64,000 nucleotides of DNA. It comes from Brachionus rotundiformis. Its lineage: Eukaryota > Rotifera > Eurotatoria > Ploima > Brachionidae. Below are positions 10,955-22,199 of the stretch, in pieces. The DNA is taken from NCBI GenBank assembly GCA_016802295.1, contig JAESIW010000200.1, positions 878,107 to 942,106 on the forward strand, given 5' to 3'. The stretch's first letter is position 1. Every line of letters begins with the position of its first letter. The notes under the pieces are model-generated. The model was not told the origin of the DNA and made no database searches. It saw only the letters and a list, made by a program, of their open reading frames with translations. The position numbers and the translations under genes are program-made.

Positions 10955-11510
10955 TCACGGAATTATCATCACAAATGAACATAAGTGGAATGAGCAGTCC
11001 AAGAGAGCGGCGTCTAGGGCGATGATGATAGCGTGCCCAATTAAGCTTACCCTCTCTTATTTCTCATTGGTGAACTTGCTCTACAAGTCGTTCGTACGGC
11101 CTCACTTAGAGTTTGCAGTCGGTGCCTGGAATCATTATCAGCGGGATGACATTAAACTGCTTGAATAGGTTCAAAGGAGATTCTCAAAACTTGTCCCTGA
11201 ACTCAGAGAAGTTCTCGGTTGGACCTTTCTAGAAGACCGGCGCATAAGATTCAGCATGGCTATGACCACGTATGTTTTGTCAACGGCGATCAAAGGCTGG
11301 CGTCTGATGGCCTCGACTGTCCAGCAGGGAACACCAGAACTTGTCATCTTGCTATTGAGCGCCAGTTGGCTCGCAACTGCAAGGCACGCACCAACTTCTT
11401 CACGGACAGGACCGCAGGTGACTGGAATGCCTTCGATGCAGCGACCAGATGCGTAACTTACATCAACATATTTAAAAACAGAATTGATAAAAAACTCAGT
11501 TTCTACTAGA
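10955..11510 (+). pseudogene. LINE reverse-transcriptase C-terminal relic (GC-richer)
   Basis: Frames read in succession give KLTLSYFSLVNLLYKSFVRP, HLEFAVGAWN, VQRRFSKLVPELRE and then RTNFFTDRTAGDWNAF, the typical end of CR1/Jockey-like LINE ORF2 proteins. An internal stop after KLLE and at least one frameshift make it dead. The higher GC content sets it apart from the AT-rich flanks. Related to the element at 62905-63990. Confidence 0.8.
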
Positions 11511-12054
11511 TAAGACAACATCCGCCAATATCACTTTACACGCACTATAAGCACATGAAAAATTTACAACTAAAAACCATTATCAATGAATTTTAACTTA
11601 TCTAGAATTTGAATAAAAAACGGTCATATATAGGCTGTTATGGCGGGACGTTTACAGGCGTCTTCGCTTGGAGATCTTCTCTCTCACAGCATTTTATAAT
11701 ACTACTAATACTAAGAGTCAATTCTGTCTGTATGAATCAGCGTTATATTTCATTTTTTGGAATCATAATTGCTTTAGAAATGTTCCAACTGTTGGAAAGT
11801 AATCAAACTTAACTGAGGTATTGAATAAATTAGACATGAGATTCAAAAATTCTTCAGGACAATTTTTAAAAAATTTGTTATTTATTTGATCAATTCCTGG
11901 TAAGGCTTTTGAGTTGAGGCTTTTTAGCAAACTAGAAAATTATTTTTAGAGATTGTGTCTGAGTTCATTTTATAAACTTTATTAAATATCAATAGTAAAG
12001 TGTCAATTTTTAATAGAAACCAACAGAGTTGTTTTTAAGTCATAAGTCAAGTCA

Positions 12055-12290
12055 ATGACTTAAAAAATTCAAAAAAAAGAAATTTTCAACTCGTCTAAAA
12101 CCGACTATTTTTTATTAATTTTTCGTTTTTAATAAAAATTTAAATGTAAATACTAAGGTTTTTTAAATTTCGAAAAAAATTATCATTTATTTGCAAATTA
12201 TAAGTAATTTACTTGATTTAATAAAAGATTTAAGTCAAGTCACAACTTTGACTTAAAACTGTGACTCACAGACAAGTCTGGAAAGCAACA
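12055..12290. repeat. dispersed AT-rich repeat, copy 2 of 3
   Basis: Matches 1-212 over most of its length; see that entry. Confidence 0.6.
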
Positions 12291-14027
12291 TGTTTTTACA
12301 AAGTCAAAACTGCAATAAATGCTAAGTCACAAAAAAATCACTAAATTACTGTAATTACTGAGCATTTCTTAAGGTATTATTTAAAGACAAAAAATTTGAA
12401 AGTTAAGTTTTAGGGCGTAATATGGATTACCACCGAATTTATAAGACAATTCCATTTATTTTATGAATTTTTAGCTTTGGGAAGATATGAAAGTAATATG
12501 GAAGATACTATGATTTACAAAAACTAGCAAAATTTTATTGTAGAGGATATTTAGGGTTAAATCAAAAGGAAATCAAAAGTAATGACCCTATTCTCCACAA
12601 GGAGTGAATAAGGGAAAAAAAAATATTTAGGGTTAACTATTGATACAATTTTTTACCACCGTGTCAATTAGGCTTCAGGAAAAAAATGAGAGTGCACGAC
12701 CATTTCATTAAAATATATCACTCAATATCAAAAGGTTTTAATTAACAGATAATTTTTTTTTAACTAACTCACTGTAAAATTTAATTTCAATTTAATTTAA
12801 CATTTTTGGTTCAGATTAAGTTCTGCTTTTAATAATATATTTCATGTGGCTGAAAAGAAGGACCAAGTTTTCATTCCAACCGGCCAAGGCTTTGCCGAAC
12901 TATATTTTAAATAAAATAAATAAATAATTGAACTAGGGTCCACTTTTACATGTCGTTTGCCTGAACTTTTGGATACAATCTCTTCTGGCATTCGATAATG
13001 AACACATTTTAAATGCATATATTTAAAATTTTAATTATCGTCATCCTGAACCACTTTGTCACTCTTTTTTTAGTCCACGATGTAAACTTGCCAAAAGGGT
13101 CGAAAGTTGATAGTTAAGTCAAATGGTTAATAGTTAAGCAATTAATTTTATTCACAAGTATCATATATTTTTATTTTTACCTAAGATTCTTACGGCTTTA
13201 CCAATTTTGAAATTTCCAATTTCATAAAATATATGTTTTCTTTATGTGTTTTTTTGATTCTTAATTTTTTATACTTCTCTATGGTTACATTTTTTAATGA
13301 TATATAGGATTTTTATTAACAATATCTTCTAATATATTATTATCACAATATTTTAAATTACTTGATAAAATACATTTATACATAAGTTTATCTATATCAA
13401 GGTAAATATCATTTTAATTAACCATAAGAAGAGAGAATATATATTTCTAATTGAGTTGTTACTAACAAGAGTGAAAAATTTAATTATAATGGAAGGAAGA
13501 TAACAATGGAAGGATTGGAATTACAAATTTAACCTTTCACTGTCAAGTAATCTTATTTAAACTTGCTTTGGTTTATCTATTTTGATGCTTTTCTATTATC
13601 TCTTTTTTATCATCTAAATTAAATGTGTGACGTAGACAATTCTTACAACACATATATATGTGTAATATGTTTAATAAGCCAAAGTGACTAGAGACACAAA
13701 ATTTATCTAAAAAAATATAATTAAAAATTATCGTTTAGAAATTTTTATTTAACTTACTTAATATAATTTTCAAAATAAAATAATACAAAATAAAAAACTT
13801 AAACAATAAAAGAAAAAATAAGGAAAGTATAGTATTTTTATGGATAATTAAAAGAAAATTATAAAACTAAGAATTATTTTTTATTTTTACATTTCAAACA
13901 ACACCAAGGTTTACTTTTGGAAATGTAACATTTGGAACATTTGAGAGAATTTTGAAACTCATCTTCAGATGAGTAGATTTAGTTTATTTCGATAGAATTC
14001 AATTAAAGTTTCATGCGAAGCATATAA
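12291..14027. other. intergenic; LINE-like tail only
   Basis: No gene was found. A piece at about 12850-12930 ends in an AAATAAAATAAATAAATAA-type tail after GCCGAACTATATT, which looks like the 3' end of a LINE. The rest is AT-rich and featureless. Confidence 0.4.
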
Positions 14028-15118
14028 ATAACTAAATAGTCAGACTATTTATTTTAGCTAATTAATTTACATTTAAGTAAAATATATTGAATTTTTTTTA
14101 TTTTAATAAAACTATTATTAATTAAGCTTAATACCTAAAAAAGAAATCATTTTAAAAGAGTCGACATGCAGCGAAGATTTAAAGCAATATGCTGAAAAAA
14201 TGGCTCAACAGCATGTTCACAAGCTGGGTGAGGCTATGGGGATACAGTCCAGGTTCCCGTACCAGACGTCGATATAGGTCCTGCTGATTTATTAAATATA
14301 CTATCTTATATTAACAAGATCAATACAAAAAATATGACTTGTAATACACCCTACGTATCACTTGATCATTAGCTTCTCAACTGATGCGCAATGATAAGTA
14401 AGAGTTAGTATACTTGTCATGTATCTCAGAAGATAGACGCTTCTAGATGCTGATATAAACATTTATATAATAGCTCACATCTTGTCTTAATTATAACCCT
14501 GTGTTATGGACAGGAACTCATGGGTATAAATAATGATTCCATTCTCAGTGCTACGAGATTCCTAGTAAATTCAATAACATATAAATTTTTAGAGCTCAAC
14601 AATTATTTAGTAAACTATTCAAAAGTATACTTGGTTTATCATTCATTATCCCGCCTTACAGACTTATCAATTGGCCATTCAATTTGGTATTATAGCTGAT
14701 TGGCATTCACGGAACAAGTTCCATATTTGTAAACAAAAATTATTGAATGTTGAGTCTTTAGATTTGAGCTGCGAAAAATCGCTTAGGGAAATAAATAGTT
14801 TACATTCTATTAGTGGTGGGCAAGGAGTGTTGAAGTGTAATTGTTCATGTAAGAAAAGCAATGTACTATGTAATTCAAAGCGCCATAGAGGTCAGTTAAA
14901 TAGTAACTATACAAGAAAATAAATTTAGGATTAATATTCTTTTTAAGTTGTCGTTCTTACTAAAATAAATTTGAATTTTATTAAAATTACTTCTTTTTTA
15001 GATATTAAGCTTAATTCATAATTGTAACCATAGTTTTATTAAGATAAAAAAAATTCAATATATTTTACTTAAATGTAAATTAATTAGCTAAAATAAATAG
15101 TTTGACTATTAAGTTATG
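14028..15118 (+). mobile_element. decayed integrase-type DNA transposon with about 130-base terminal inverted repeats
   Basis: The ends 14028-14160 and 14985-15118 are inverted repeats of each other (TTTAGCTAATTAATTTACAT and its complement, then AAGTAAAATATATTGAATTT). Between them lies a + strand reading with VPVPDVDIGPADLLN, then, after the solo LTR, ADWHSRNKFHICKQKLL and ISGGQGVLKCNCSCKKSNVL. This pattern is the C-terminal end of integrase-like proteins of the Ginger/KRBA2 type (family resemblance recalled, not searched). The catalytic core is absent. A solo LTR (14340-14660) interrupts the reading. Confidence 0.65.
14340..14660 (+). mobile_element. solo LTR, TG...CA, target duplication GACT
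   Basis: The 321-base unit begins TGTAATACACCCTACGTATC, ends CCGCCTTACA and is flanked on both sides by GACT. A TATA-like TATAAATAA lies at about 14525. A second copy in the opposite orientation is at 57963-58275. Skipping the LTR and one GACT restores one open frame in the host transposon, which confirms the boundaries. Confidence 0.88.
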
Positions 15119-15630
15119 ACATATATATATATATAAGTAAGAGGGTCATAACTTTTCGTCAATAGATTTCTTTTAAATTGAAACAAAATTAACTATAGAC
15201 CCAATTAACAATAATTACAAAAATAAAAAATTTAGTTGCTTTAAAAACTAATCTTTTATCACTTGTTTATTATTTTTAAGAGCTTGTTATTTTATTTATT
15301 TATGTGGATGTAGCTGTTTCTTACTACACATAAAATATGAAGAGGTTTACATCCAAATAAATATGTGTTTTAAGACATGACTAAGTCCACGTAAATAAGT
15401 GTTTTACTTAAATTAAATTATAGTAATTTATACTTTTAAAGGTGCCAGTATTCACAATTATATATAATTAAAGGTTTACTTTGTCATTTTTAAAATAATC
15501 TAATATTCATTTAATTCTAATTTTTAAAGACTAAGAAGATATATTTAAGTTTGAGTTTAAGTCCCATGGACAAATTAAAGTATTTATAAATTTTAAAGAA
15601 ATAAAAAGAAAAAAAGAAAAAAAAAGACAA
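15119..15630. other. intergenic with AT microsatellite
   Basis: Contains a short (AT)n run at 15121-15134 and otherwise featureless AT-rich DNA. A poly-A/G tract at 15598-15627 may be the tail region of the LINE relic next to it. Confidence 0.4.
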
Positions 15631-16092
15631 TTATTTATAAAAATCTATCTTTAAAAGATCATTTAATAAATCATAAAATTTAAAGTAAGCTGAGTTTAAT
15701 TCCATTATTAATTTGATTATCGCCACAATAAATTTAATTGAATCAACTAGACCATGATTTTCTTCGATAAATAAATGATCAATTATTGCTAGAGAAGTCT
15801 TCAAACTACAGTCCATTACATCAATATGAATTTTTTTCTCCGTATTTTTTAGTTGCTTGCAAAAGGAGGTATCGCGAAGGAAAGTCAAGATATTCAAACA
15901 AACTGAGCTATTTTTTAATTGCTTTAAAAAGAATACCTTGTGTCCCATGTAAAGTTGTTCAACCATCTCTAAGTGCAAGGTTTCTAGCAGAGGTCTAATT
16001 CTTGTAAATTTCTTTATTCCCAGTGCTCTTTTAATTAATAAATTTTGTCTTATGTCTAGTTCGTTTAGTTTATTTTCACTAATAAAGACCAA
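15631..16092 (-). pseudogene. LINE ORF2 C-terminal fragment
   Basis: A 153 aa open frame reads NLLIKRALGIKKFTRIRPLL, ETLHLEMVEQLYMGHKVFFL and further helical sequence. This LG...R..PLL..L pattern is usual in the C-terminal part of LINE reverse transcriptases. No YADD motif is present, and the frame does not continue beyond 16092. It is unlike the CR1-like copies elsewhere in the window. Confidence 0.6.
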
Positions 16093-17116
16093 ATCTAAAT
16101 GATATCGAAAAAAATTGACTGGGAATACTGCTTATAAAGAAAACTGACTAAATTGAGACATGCCGATTTTGATTTACAACCAAGTCCGTATAAGCAGTAA
16201 AAACTTTTCTATACACTAAGAAGATATACCTTTATTCATTTAAAATTATCTGAAGATAATCAAAAAAGTTTTTTCTTTGACTTTTTGAAAATTTGGTTAA
16301 AAATTGGACTTATATTGCAGTTAGTATTGAACTAAAAGTCAGGATTAAATGATTTGTATATCATTTTAATCCTTGTAAAATTATCTCTAATAGACAGTAT
16401 GTAAATCTAAAAATCAAACAATAAAAACTTGCAAGGACATTGGGTCTTTTTACCAGCGGTGAAGAAAAAATGGCTTATTTGAAGGAAAATTTCAAAATAA
16501 AAAAATAACTATTGTTTTTATAATCTAAAATTCTAAATTATTAATGTACAAATTCAGAACTCTTGAATGTTGGCTTCTTATTTTTTTATAGCTCCGTCCC
16601 AAAATCGTCCCAAACTTTTTTGAACACACTTTTGTTTCCTTAATTAATAGAAGCAAAGTGCAACATTCAAAGTTGCTTCAAAAGTCTAAAGTCTGCTAAT
16701 GACGTGCAAGATCTCTGCAAAAAGAACTAAGGCGAAATTTGTCCAAATTCAAATTATGCTAAATTTGCACAGTTTTGCCAGAATGTTCTCAATTATATTG
16801 CACCATGTTTTATTCACAGAGCTTGCTTATTGATGTTTAACAGATTTAAAATTTTTTTTAACATTTTGTTCTGCTCTATTGTGCTAAATTTAACAAAACT
16901 CTTCTTGAGAAAATATAAATTTAAATTTAAGAATTAATCATCTGTTATTATTTATCACTTATATCTTAATTTTACTAATAATTTATTAAAAAATTTAATT
17001 TTATGTCAAATTTTAGAAAATCGAAAATTTAAATTATTAAAAAAATTTTTGAAAGCTCATAAATTCAATTTTACCACATCAGTCAATAAACATTTCACTC
17101 ATAATAAATTGAATTC
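16093..17116. other. intergenic, no gene seen
   Basis: AT-rich DNA between the LINE fragment and the third scramblase. No supported feature. Confidence 0.4.
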
Positions 17117-18123
17117 TTAAAGAAAAAAATTAATTAGTTTAAAATTAAATATCATTAATACCAATGAAAACACAACTCCTAGAATATTTGATTTGATTTT
17201 TATTGCCAGGTCAACAGGAACTTGAATAAAATTTAGCTTAATATTTTGCTTAGTAGAGTGGCTTACTTGTTGTTCCAAATCTATGACCAATGGTTTTGGA
17301 ATTTATGTCGGCTACAGTAGATGCAAATTGTTTCGATATCTTTCCCAAATTTAGATTTCGTTCAGGTGGCATGATTGTAAAATAATTATCCAAAGGACAT
17401 ATCAGATCTAAAAAAAAATATTTAATTTTAATTTAACAATAAATAATAGCTGTCAGACCATTTACCAAACAGCAAGGGCCCTCAATTCTACTTATCATTT
17501 TGTAATCCTCATCAAATACATAATAGTAAGGTCTAAGGAAACTTGATCTAGATAAAAGATAGTATTTTTTCCAAACACTTGATAAACTTTACTTTTGTCT
17601 AACAATTCCCATTGATTTGCCATTAGGTGCTTGTATTTTTACTCTATTTGAGCATTTATTAAACCAATTTGAGAAGCATAGTGAACTGCAGCAATTTTCC
17701 TCTTGCTCTATTTTCATTATTGTCTTATTTAGATTATCTATTATGTTTATGGTGACTGATTTAGATGATAAAAAACAGCCTTTTGAAACCTCCTGAACAG
17801 CATAATACATCAATTGACCATTTGAATTTTTTATTATGTATCTTTTGGCCTTGGCTGAGCCTTTTTCCCAGGCCGAAAATTCTTTTTAAATAATTATCTA
17901 ACTATAAAAGAGTATTTTAGGATAAAAATAATTAAAACCTTCGGGCAATTTGGCTATTTGCTCTATTTGAAATTGGTCCAAATTTTTTAAGTACTCAAAG
18001 CCGTTTGGACAACCAATTATAGGTTCGGGTCGCACCATCCAATTTACTAATTAATAAATAGTTAATATAAAAAATATATAAATAACTATTACAAGCTTTA
18101 GGTTGATTTGTTTGTGTTGTCAT
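17117..18123 (-). CDS. diverged phospholipid scramblase, copy 3
   Basis: Third scramblase-family gene, 253 aa, six exons in gene order: 18123-18093, 18046-17939, 17881-17593, 17547-17459, 17407-17267, 17220-17117; all phases agree. Seen: RPEPIIGCPNGFEYL (family hallmark), GQLMYYAVQE, VTINIIDNLNK, a short Cys cluster NCCSSLCFSNWFNKC, RIEGPCCLV, GKISKQF, and, after the last intron, IPVDLAIKIKSN followed by a hydrophobic C-terminal segment (GVVFSLVLMIFNF). The order matches copies 1 and 2, but sequence and intron positions have diverged strongly. The Ca2+-loop acidic residues are less conserved (TIGHRFGTTIPVD), so Ca2+ regulation may differ. The last exon is easily missed, because exon 5 read through its donor ends in a stop after KPLY. 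Confidence 0.88.
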
Positions 18124-18590
18124 TTTTTAATTAGTAGACTTATTTTATCAATTTGAAATTATTTTTTTTTATAAAATAAAAATATATTTAAACAGTTTAA
18201 ACCATCTTTTAGGTTTTTATATGATTAAAAAAATCGATTGTTGTTTTCCAACATTATGTCCATATAATTAAATGTATGATTATTTACAAGGCTCATCAAA
18301 TCGATAGATTTTACATAATTTACATTTATTCAGTTAAGATTATTAATATAACAGCCTGAAATTTAATTTTAAAAATATTTTTAAAAAATCAATTTTTTAA
18401 ATATTTAAGACGCTTTTCAGGAAGGACATTTTAATTAGTAAAAAATTAGTTTAGAAAATAATTTTGTAAGTTTTTAATTAAAAATTTACTCTTTTAATTA
18501 ATAAAAATTATACACTAATAATCCATCGATTTAAAACTTTTATCTGATGAATAACAATGAAAAAAACAAATTCTAATTTGAAGGAATTTT

Positions 18591-18764
18591 TCAGTAATCT
18601 ACTGGATGTTGAGTATTTTCTTGGTCAACTTGCTGAGGTAGGTTTTGTTCTTCAACAGGCTTCTTACAATCATTACTGTTGTAATCATTATTGATGTTGT
18701 CATCCAAGAAATAATCCATGTTTTTAACATCAAGGAATATTTTCTGGCATTCGAGGTCATCCAT
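18591..18764 (-). CDS. possible small acidic protein, 57 aa
   Basis: An intact ATG-to-stop frame begins MDDLECQKIFLDVKNMDYFL and is rich in Asn, Asp and Gln. No domain, signal or paralogue is seen. It is longer than neighbouring chance frames and its codons look less biased to Lys/Asn/Ile/Phe than random AT-rich sequence. It could be an exon of a larger gene or chance. Confidence 0.3.
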   Translation of the reverse strand: MDDLECQKIFLDVKNMDYFLDDNINNDYNSNDCKKPVEEQNLPQQVDQENTQHPVDY

Positions 18765-18949
18765 TTTTAATACAACAAATCTTTACACAGTTCTCTAAAT
18801 AAATATAAAATTAATTAAAATTTCTAAGTCTTAAAATTTTGGAGCTGTTAGGTCTTAATTGGATGTAAGATCTAAAATTTCAATCGTGAAATTTTTTCAC
18901 TAGTAGGTCGTATTCCAGTTGAGAAAAGTAGAAGATTCATTAATGGTCA

Positions 18950-19576
18950 AAAAAGGCCTAACAGCTTCGGAGGCAATTGCAGAAATATGTTAAGTAAAAT
19001 TGGTTCAAAAAATTTAACCATGATTAAGGGAAGCGTGATTCCGAGGATGACGCCAGAAACAGATTAACCAAGGGCATAACTGCATTCTTAAAATTAAGGA
19101 ATATGTCAAAATCGTCATCACTTAGACTGAGGACTAAATTGCATCTTTATAGTGGTTTTTTCAAATCTGTTTTGCTATATGGATCTGAATATTGGAGGAT
19201 GATTGATTGCGATCTTCAAAAGATCGAAGTATTCCATAACAAGTGCCTACGAAAAATTTTGAGAATCTTCTATCTGAAAGACAGGAGGGGCTGTAAAACT
19301 GATCCAAGACCGAGCCAATCTGCGACATTTTACGCAGAAGATGACTTAAGTGGTTTGGTCATGTTTTTTCAGAATGCCAACAGACTGAATTCGTACAGTT
19401 GCACTATTGTGGGTGCCTTAAGGAAAGATAATGCAGAAAAAAAGGATGACCTGGAAGAAAACAGTCGAAAAAGATCTGAAAGAGATGAAACCCTCATTAG
19501 CTCAAGCAGAATGGTAGCTCAAAATAGGGTTGAATCGAGGGGGCATGTGGACGCCTTATACTCCACTGGGAGATAA
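18950..19576 (+). pseudogene. LINE ORF2 C-terminal relic (RTE-like)
   Basis: The open frame from 19103 reads LRTKLHLYSGFFKSVLLYGS then EYWRMIDCDLQKIEVFHNKC and LRKILRIF, a typical stretch after the reverse-transcriptase domain of RTE-like elements (SVLLYGSE.W...CLRKIL). Upstream the frame is broken. It ends near 19576. Confidence 0.75.
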
Positions 19577-20204
19577 AGATAGAAGAGGAAATGAGCGTTT
19601 TGGAAATGGAAACTCTTTTCCTTTTAATTATTAATAAAACTACCAAAAAATGAATGCAAATTCATCTCAATTAGGTGATAAGTTTACTAATCGCTAATAA
19701 AACTCTTTCCTAGTTATGTGCATCAAGTGGCATTTCGAAAGGTAGTTTAGTTTTAACTTTAATTTGCTTCAAAATAAAGCTAAGCATTACACAGTGCCCG
19801 AAATTTTGGAAATAATTTAACTTAGTTAAGATCAGTCACATATGTCAGAATTCTTTCAACTGATTATCTAATTTTTTTCTCATTTTTCCATAACTGTGAA
19901 TGGTTTAAGGAAATAATCAAAATTGATCCTAATAAATGTAATAAATGACAATAATGACATTTGTTTTGACTATTTAAGTTTGCTCATTGTAATTAAATGT
20001 CTTGCGAAAAGCTTATTTCAAACGCTATAAAACTTAAATTTAAGTAAAAATAATATTTTTTTACACCAATTATAACTCAAAAATAGAATATTTCAAATTA
20101 AAGAGTACATTTTATTAATTATATGTTAATTCACAACCTGAGTTGCAAGAAAGTTAGTTGGTTCGTATACCATTTGAGCTAGAGAACTCAGTTGTACTTG
20201 GCAA
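19577..20204. other. intergenic, no gene seen
   Basis: AT-rich spacer between two LINE relics; nothing supported. Confidence 0.4.
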
Positions 20205-20850
20205 TGTTGCTTTGAGATTGTCAGAGGTATTTAGGAGTTCCGCAAGGGTCTGTACTGCTGACCCTTCTATTAGTTATGTACATAAATGACCTCTCTTTCT
20301 CTGACAGTGTTACCAATAGAATGGAATTGTATGCAGATGATTCAAAAATAGGGATTTTATACAACCATGTTGAGACCTCACATAGACTATGCAGCGCAGG
20401 TATGGAATCCAAGTATGATAGAAGATGTGAATATGTTATGGAAGGTGCAAAAGCGGGTAACAAAGATCCCTGTGTCGCTAAGCAGTATGTCGTATGAATT
20501 TAGGCTGGCTAGAATGGTTTTGACAAGGTTTAGTGAAAGACAAGTAAGGGAGATCTGATTGAAATGTACAAATTAACCAATAGACTAGAAATGGTAAAAC
20601 TGGCCTGGTTAGTAAATCAGGAATCAAAGGCCCAATCGCAGCATTAAGAGGTAATGGTAATGGTACCAGATTCAAGAGAGATATTTTCCCTGCTCAAGCT
20701 ACTAGCTGCACTAGATCTTTCTTCCAAACACAGTAAGTCCGCAATGGAATAGGTTACTGAAAAATGTGGCAAAGCTGCTTTAGATCCACATTGCTTAATG
20801 CCGATGGTGGACTTAGACACTCTGCATGTTAGATGTAGCAGCAAGGATTA
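20205..20850 (+). pseudogene. LINE reverse-transcriptase relic
   Basis: Frames in order give MYINDLSFSDSVTNRMELYA followed by DDSK (a YADD catalytic box), then MLRPHIDYAAQVWNPS, VQKRVTKIP, and RGNGTRFKRDIFPAQA with FFQTQ. Several frameshifts and an internal deletion between the YADD box and RPHIDYA make it dead. Confidence 0.8.
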
Positions 20851-21005
20851 CCACTAATTATACAAAAATCATTTAAATAATAATGATTTAATATTTTAAT
20901 TTAAGACTAAAATGGAATTTTCTTAATTGGTCTTTTTTAATGATAAAAAAACTCGCAGTGATAAAAATATATTTAAAATAAATGTTTATAAAATTTTATT
21001 TTTAT

Positions 21006-22053
21006 TTATTGAAAAAGGTTATCTATTTCACCAAAAGTATCATTTGATTCATTCGAGCTTTTCGTATTGTCCAAAATACCTAATTGACCATTTGATTTTA
21101 ATTTTTCATACATTTGTTTTTTGTTCAATCGTTCGAGCGCCTTCAATTCTTTTTTAGATTTTGGAGCTTCTGTTCTTCCAATATCAAAACACGTTTCTAT
21201 ATTGGCCAAAAAGCGGTCAATTCTCTCGAAATTTTCCGCAAACTTGGCATTTACCAACTTACATATATATCTTAAGTACTAGCGTTTAATTTTAATAAAA
21301 ATTTTAAATATAAATCTTTTTTTTTTATATATTACTTGCTTATCAACTAATAAATTTCCCTCAGTCACAATTGGAATTTCTAAGTTCTGGGTACTCCGGA
21401 CAGCCTTAAAAATTTTATATAAATATTCATTTTTAACAATTACATTTTTTTATTACAAGTATAATTTTACTACTACCAAAACTTAAACCTGAATTCCTGT
21501 AGCCACTTGCTACCGCTTTTTCTAACTAAATCAATTTACTTTAAAATTAGCTTAAATTTTGAAAGGCCGTACCATCAGCTTTGCTGCGTTAAGGCTTCTG
21601 CAGCATACATGCAGAATGAATGGTTCAAATTTTATTGAAATTTCTGTTGATTTGTGATTTAATATTATATTTATCTTTAATTAAAAAAATTTTAATTTTT
21701 TAAAATAAATTTTTTAACATGATTACAAAATTTTCTATTTCTTGTCCATCCAAGGGATCATGACTTACATATATCCATTCACAATTTTTTTTGATGAATT
21801 GTTCATCCTTTTGGAAGTTATTATCTACAACATAAAGCCAATTGATCCAAAAATATACCTGAGAAAACGCCAGAAAGCGACCAGAGCAAGAGCTTGTGGT
21901 AAAATAGTTTTGACTGTTGTTTAATTTATCACAAAGAGATTGTATATGGGTGTCAAAGCTAGATTTTCGACTCGCATCTTGGATCTTCAATTGTTGGGAC
22001 TTTAGACCATCAAATATTTTGCCAAAGTGGTCTAGATTTATTTTTGATTCCAT
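21006..22053 (-). CDS. TYW3: TYW3, wybutosine-synthesizing methyltransferase
   Basis: tRNA wybutosine-synthesizing protein 3, the S-adenosylmethionine-dependent N4-methyltransferase step of wybutosine formation at G37 of tRNA-Phe. Six exons, all phase 0, 262 aa: 22053-21859, 21807-21727, 21674-21573, 21525-21457, 21404-21336, 21278-21006. Seen: YFTTSSCSGRFLAF (the family's FTTSSC-GR signature, aa 50-63), KKNCEWIYVSHD, IKFEPFILHVCCRSL, VASGYRNSGLSFGSSK, AVRSTQNLEIPI and LVDKQYLRYICKLVNAKF, in the family order. The C-terminal tail is polar. Introns are 47-57 bases. The first intron is 51 bases and lacks an in-frame stop, so an automatic model could read through it. It starts 146 bases after the stop of the upstream gene in the same orientation. 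Confidence 0.93.
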
Positions 22054-22199
22054 TCTTGAGTATTTTATTTAAAAATATGCTTAAATTGAATTTTACTTTT
22101 ACTCAAAATTACTTGGGCAAATTTTTTTAATATTATCTAATTAATTTTTTGATTTATTTATTTAATAAAAAAAATGTTTACAAATTTTATTTTTTTAAT

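Noticed and set aside
11171..11521. 116 aa - strand frame
   Set aside because: Antisense shadow of the GC-rich LINE relic on the + strand.
11609..11812. 67 aa + strand frame
   Set aside because: No recognisable motif and no splice or paralogue support.
21824..21858. 34-base intron in TYW3 (acceptor at GTTGTAG)
   Set aside because: Would shift the frame; the 51-base choice keeps phase and matches the family length.
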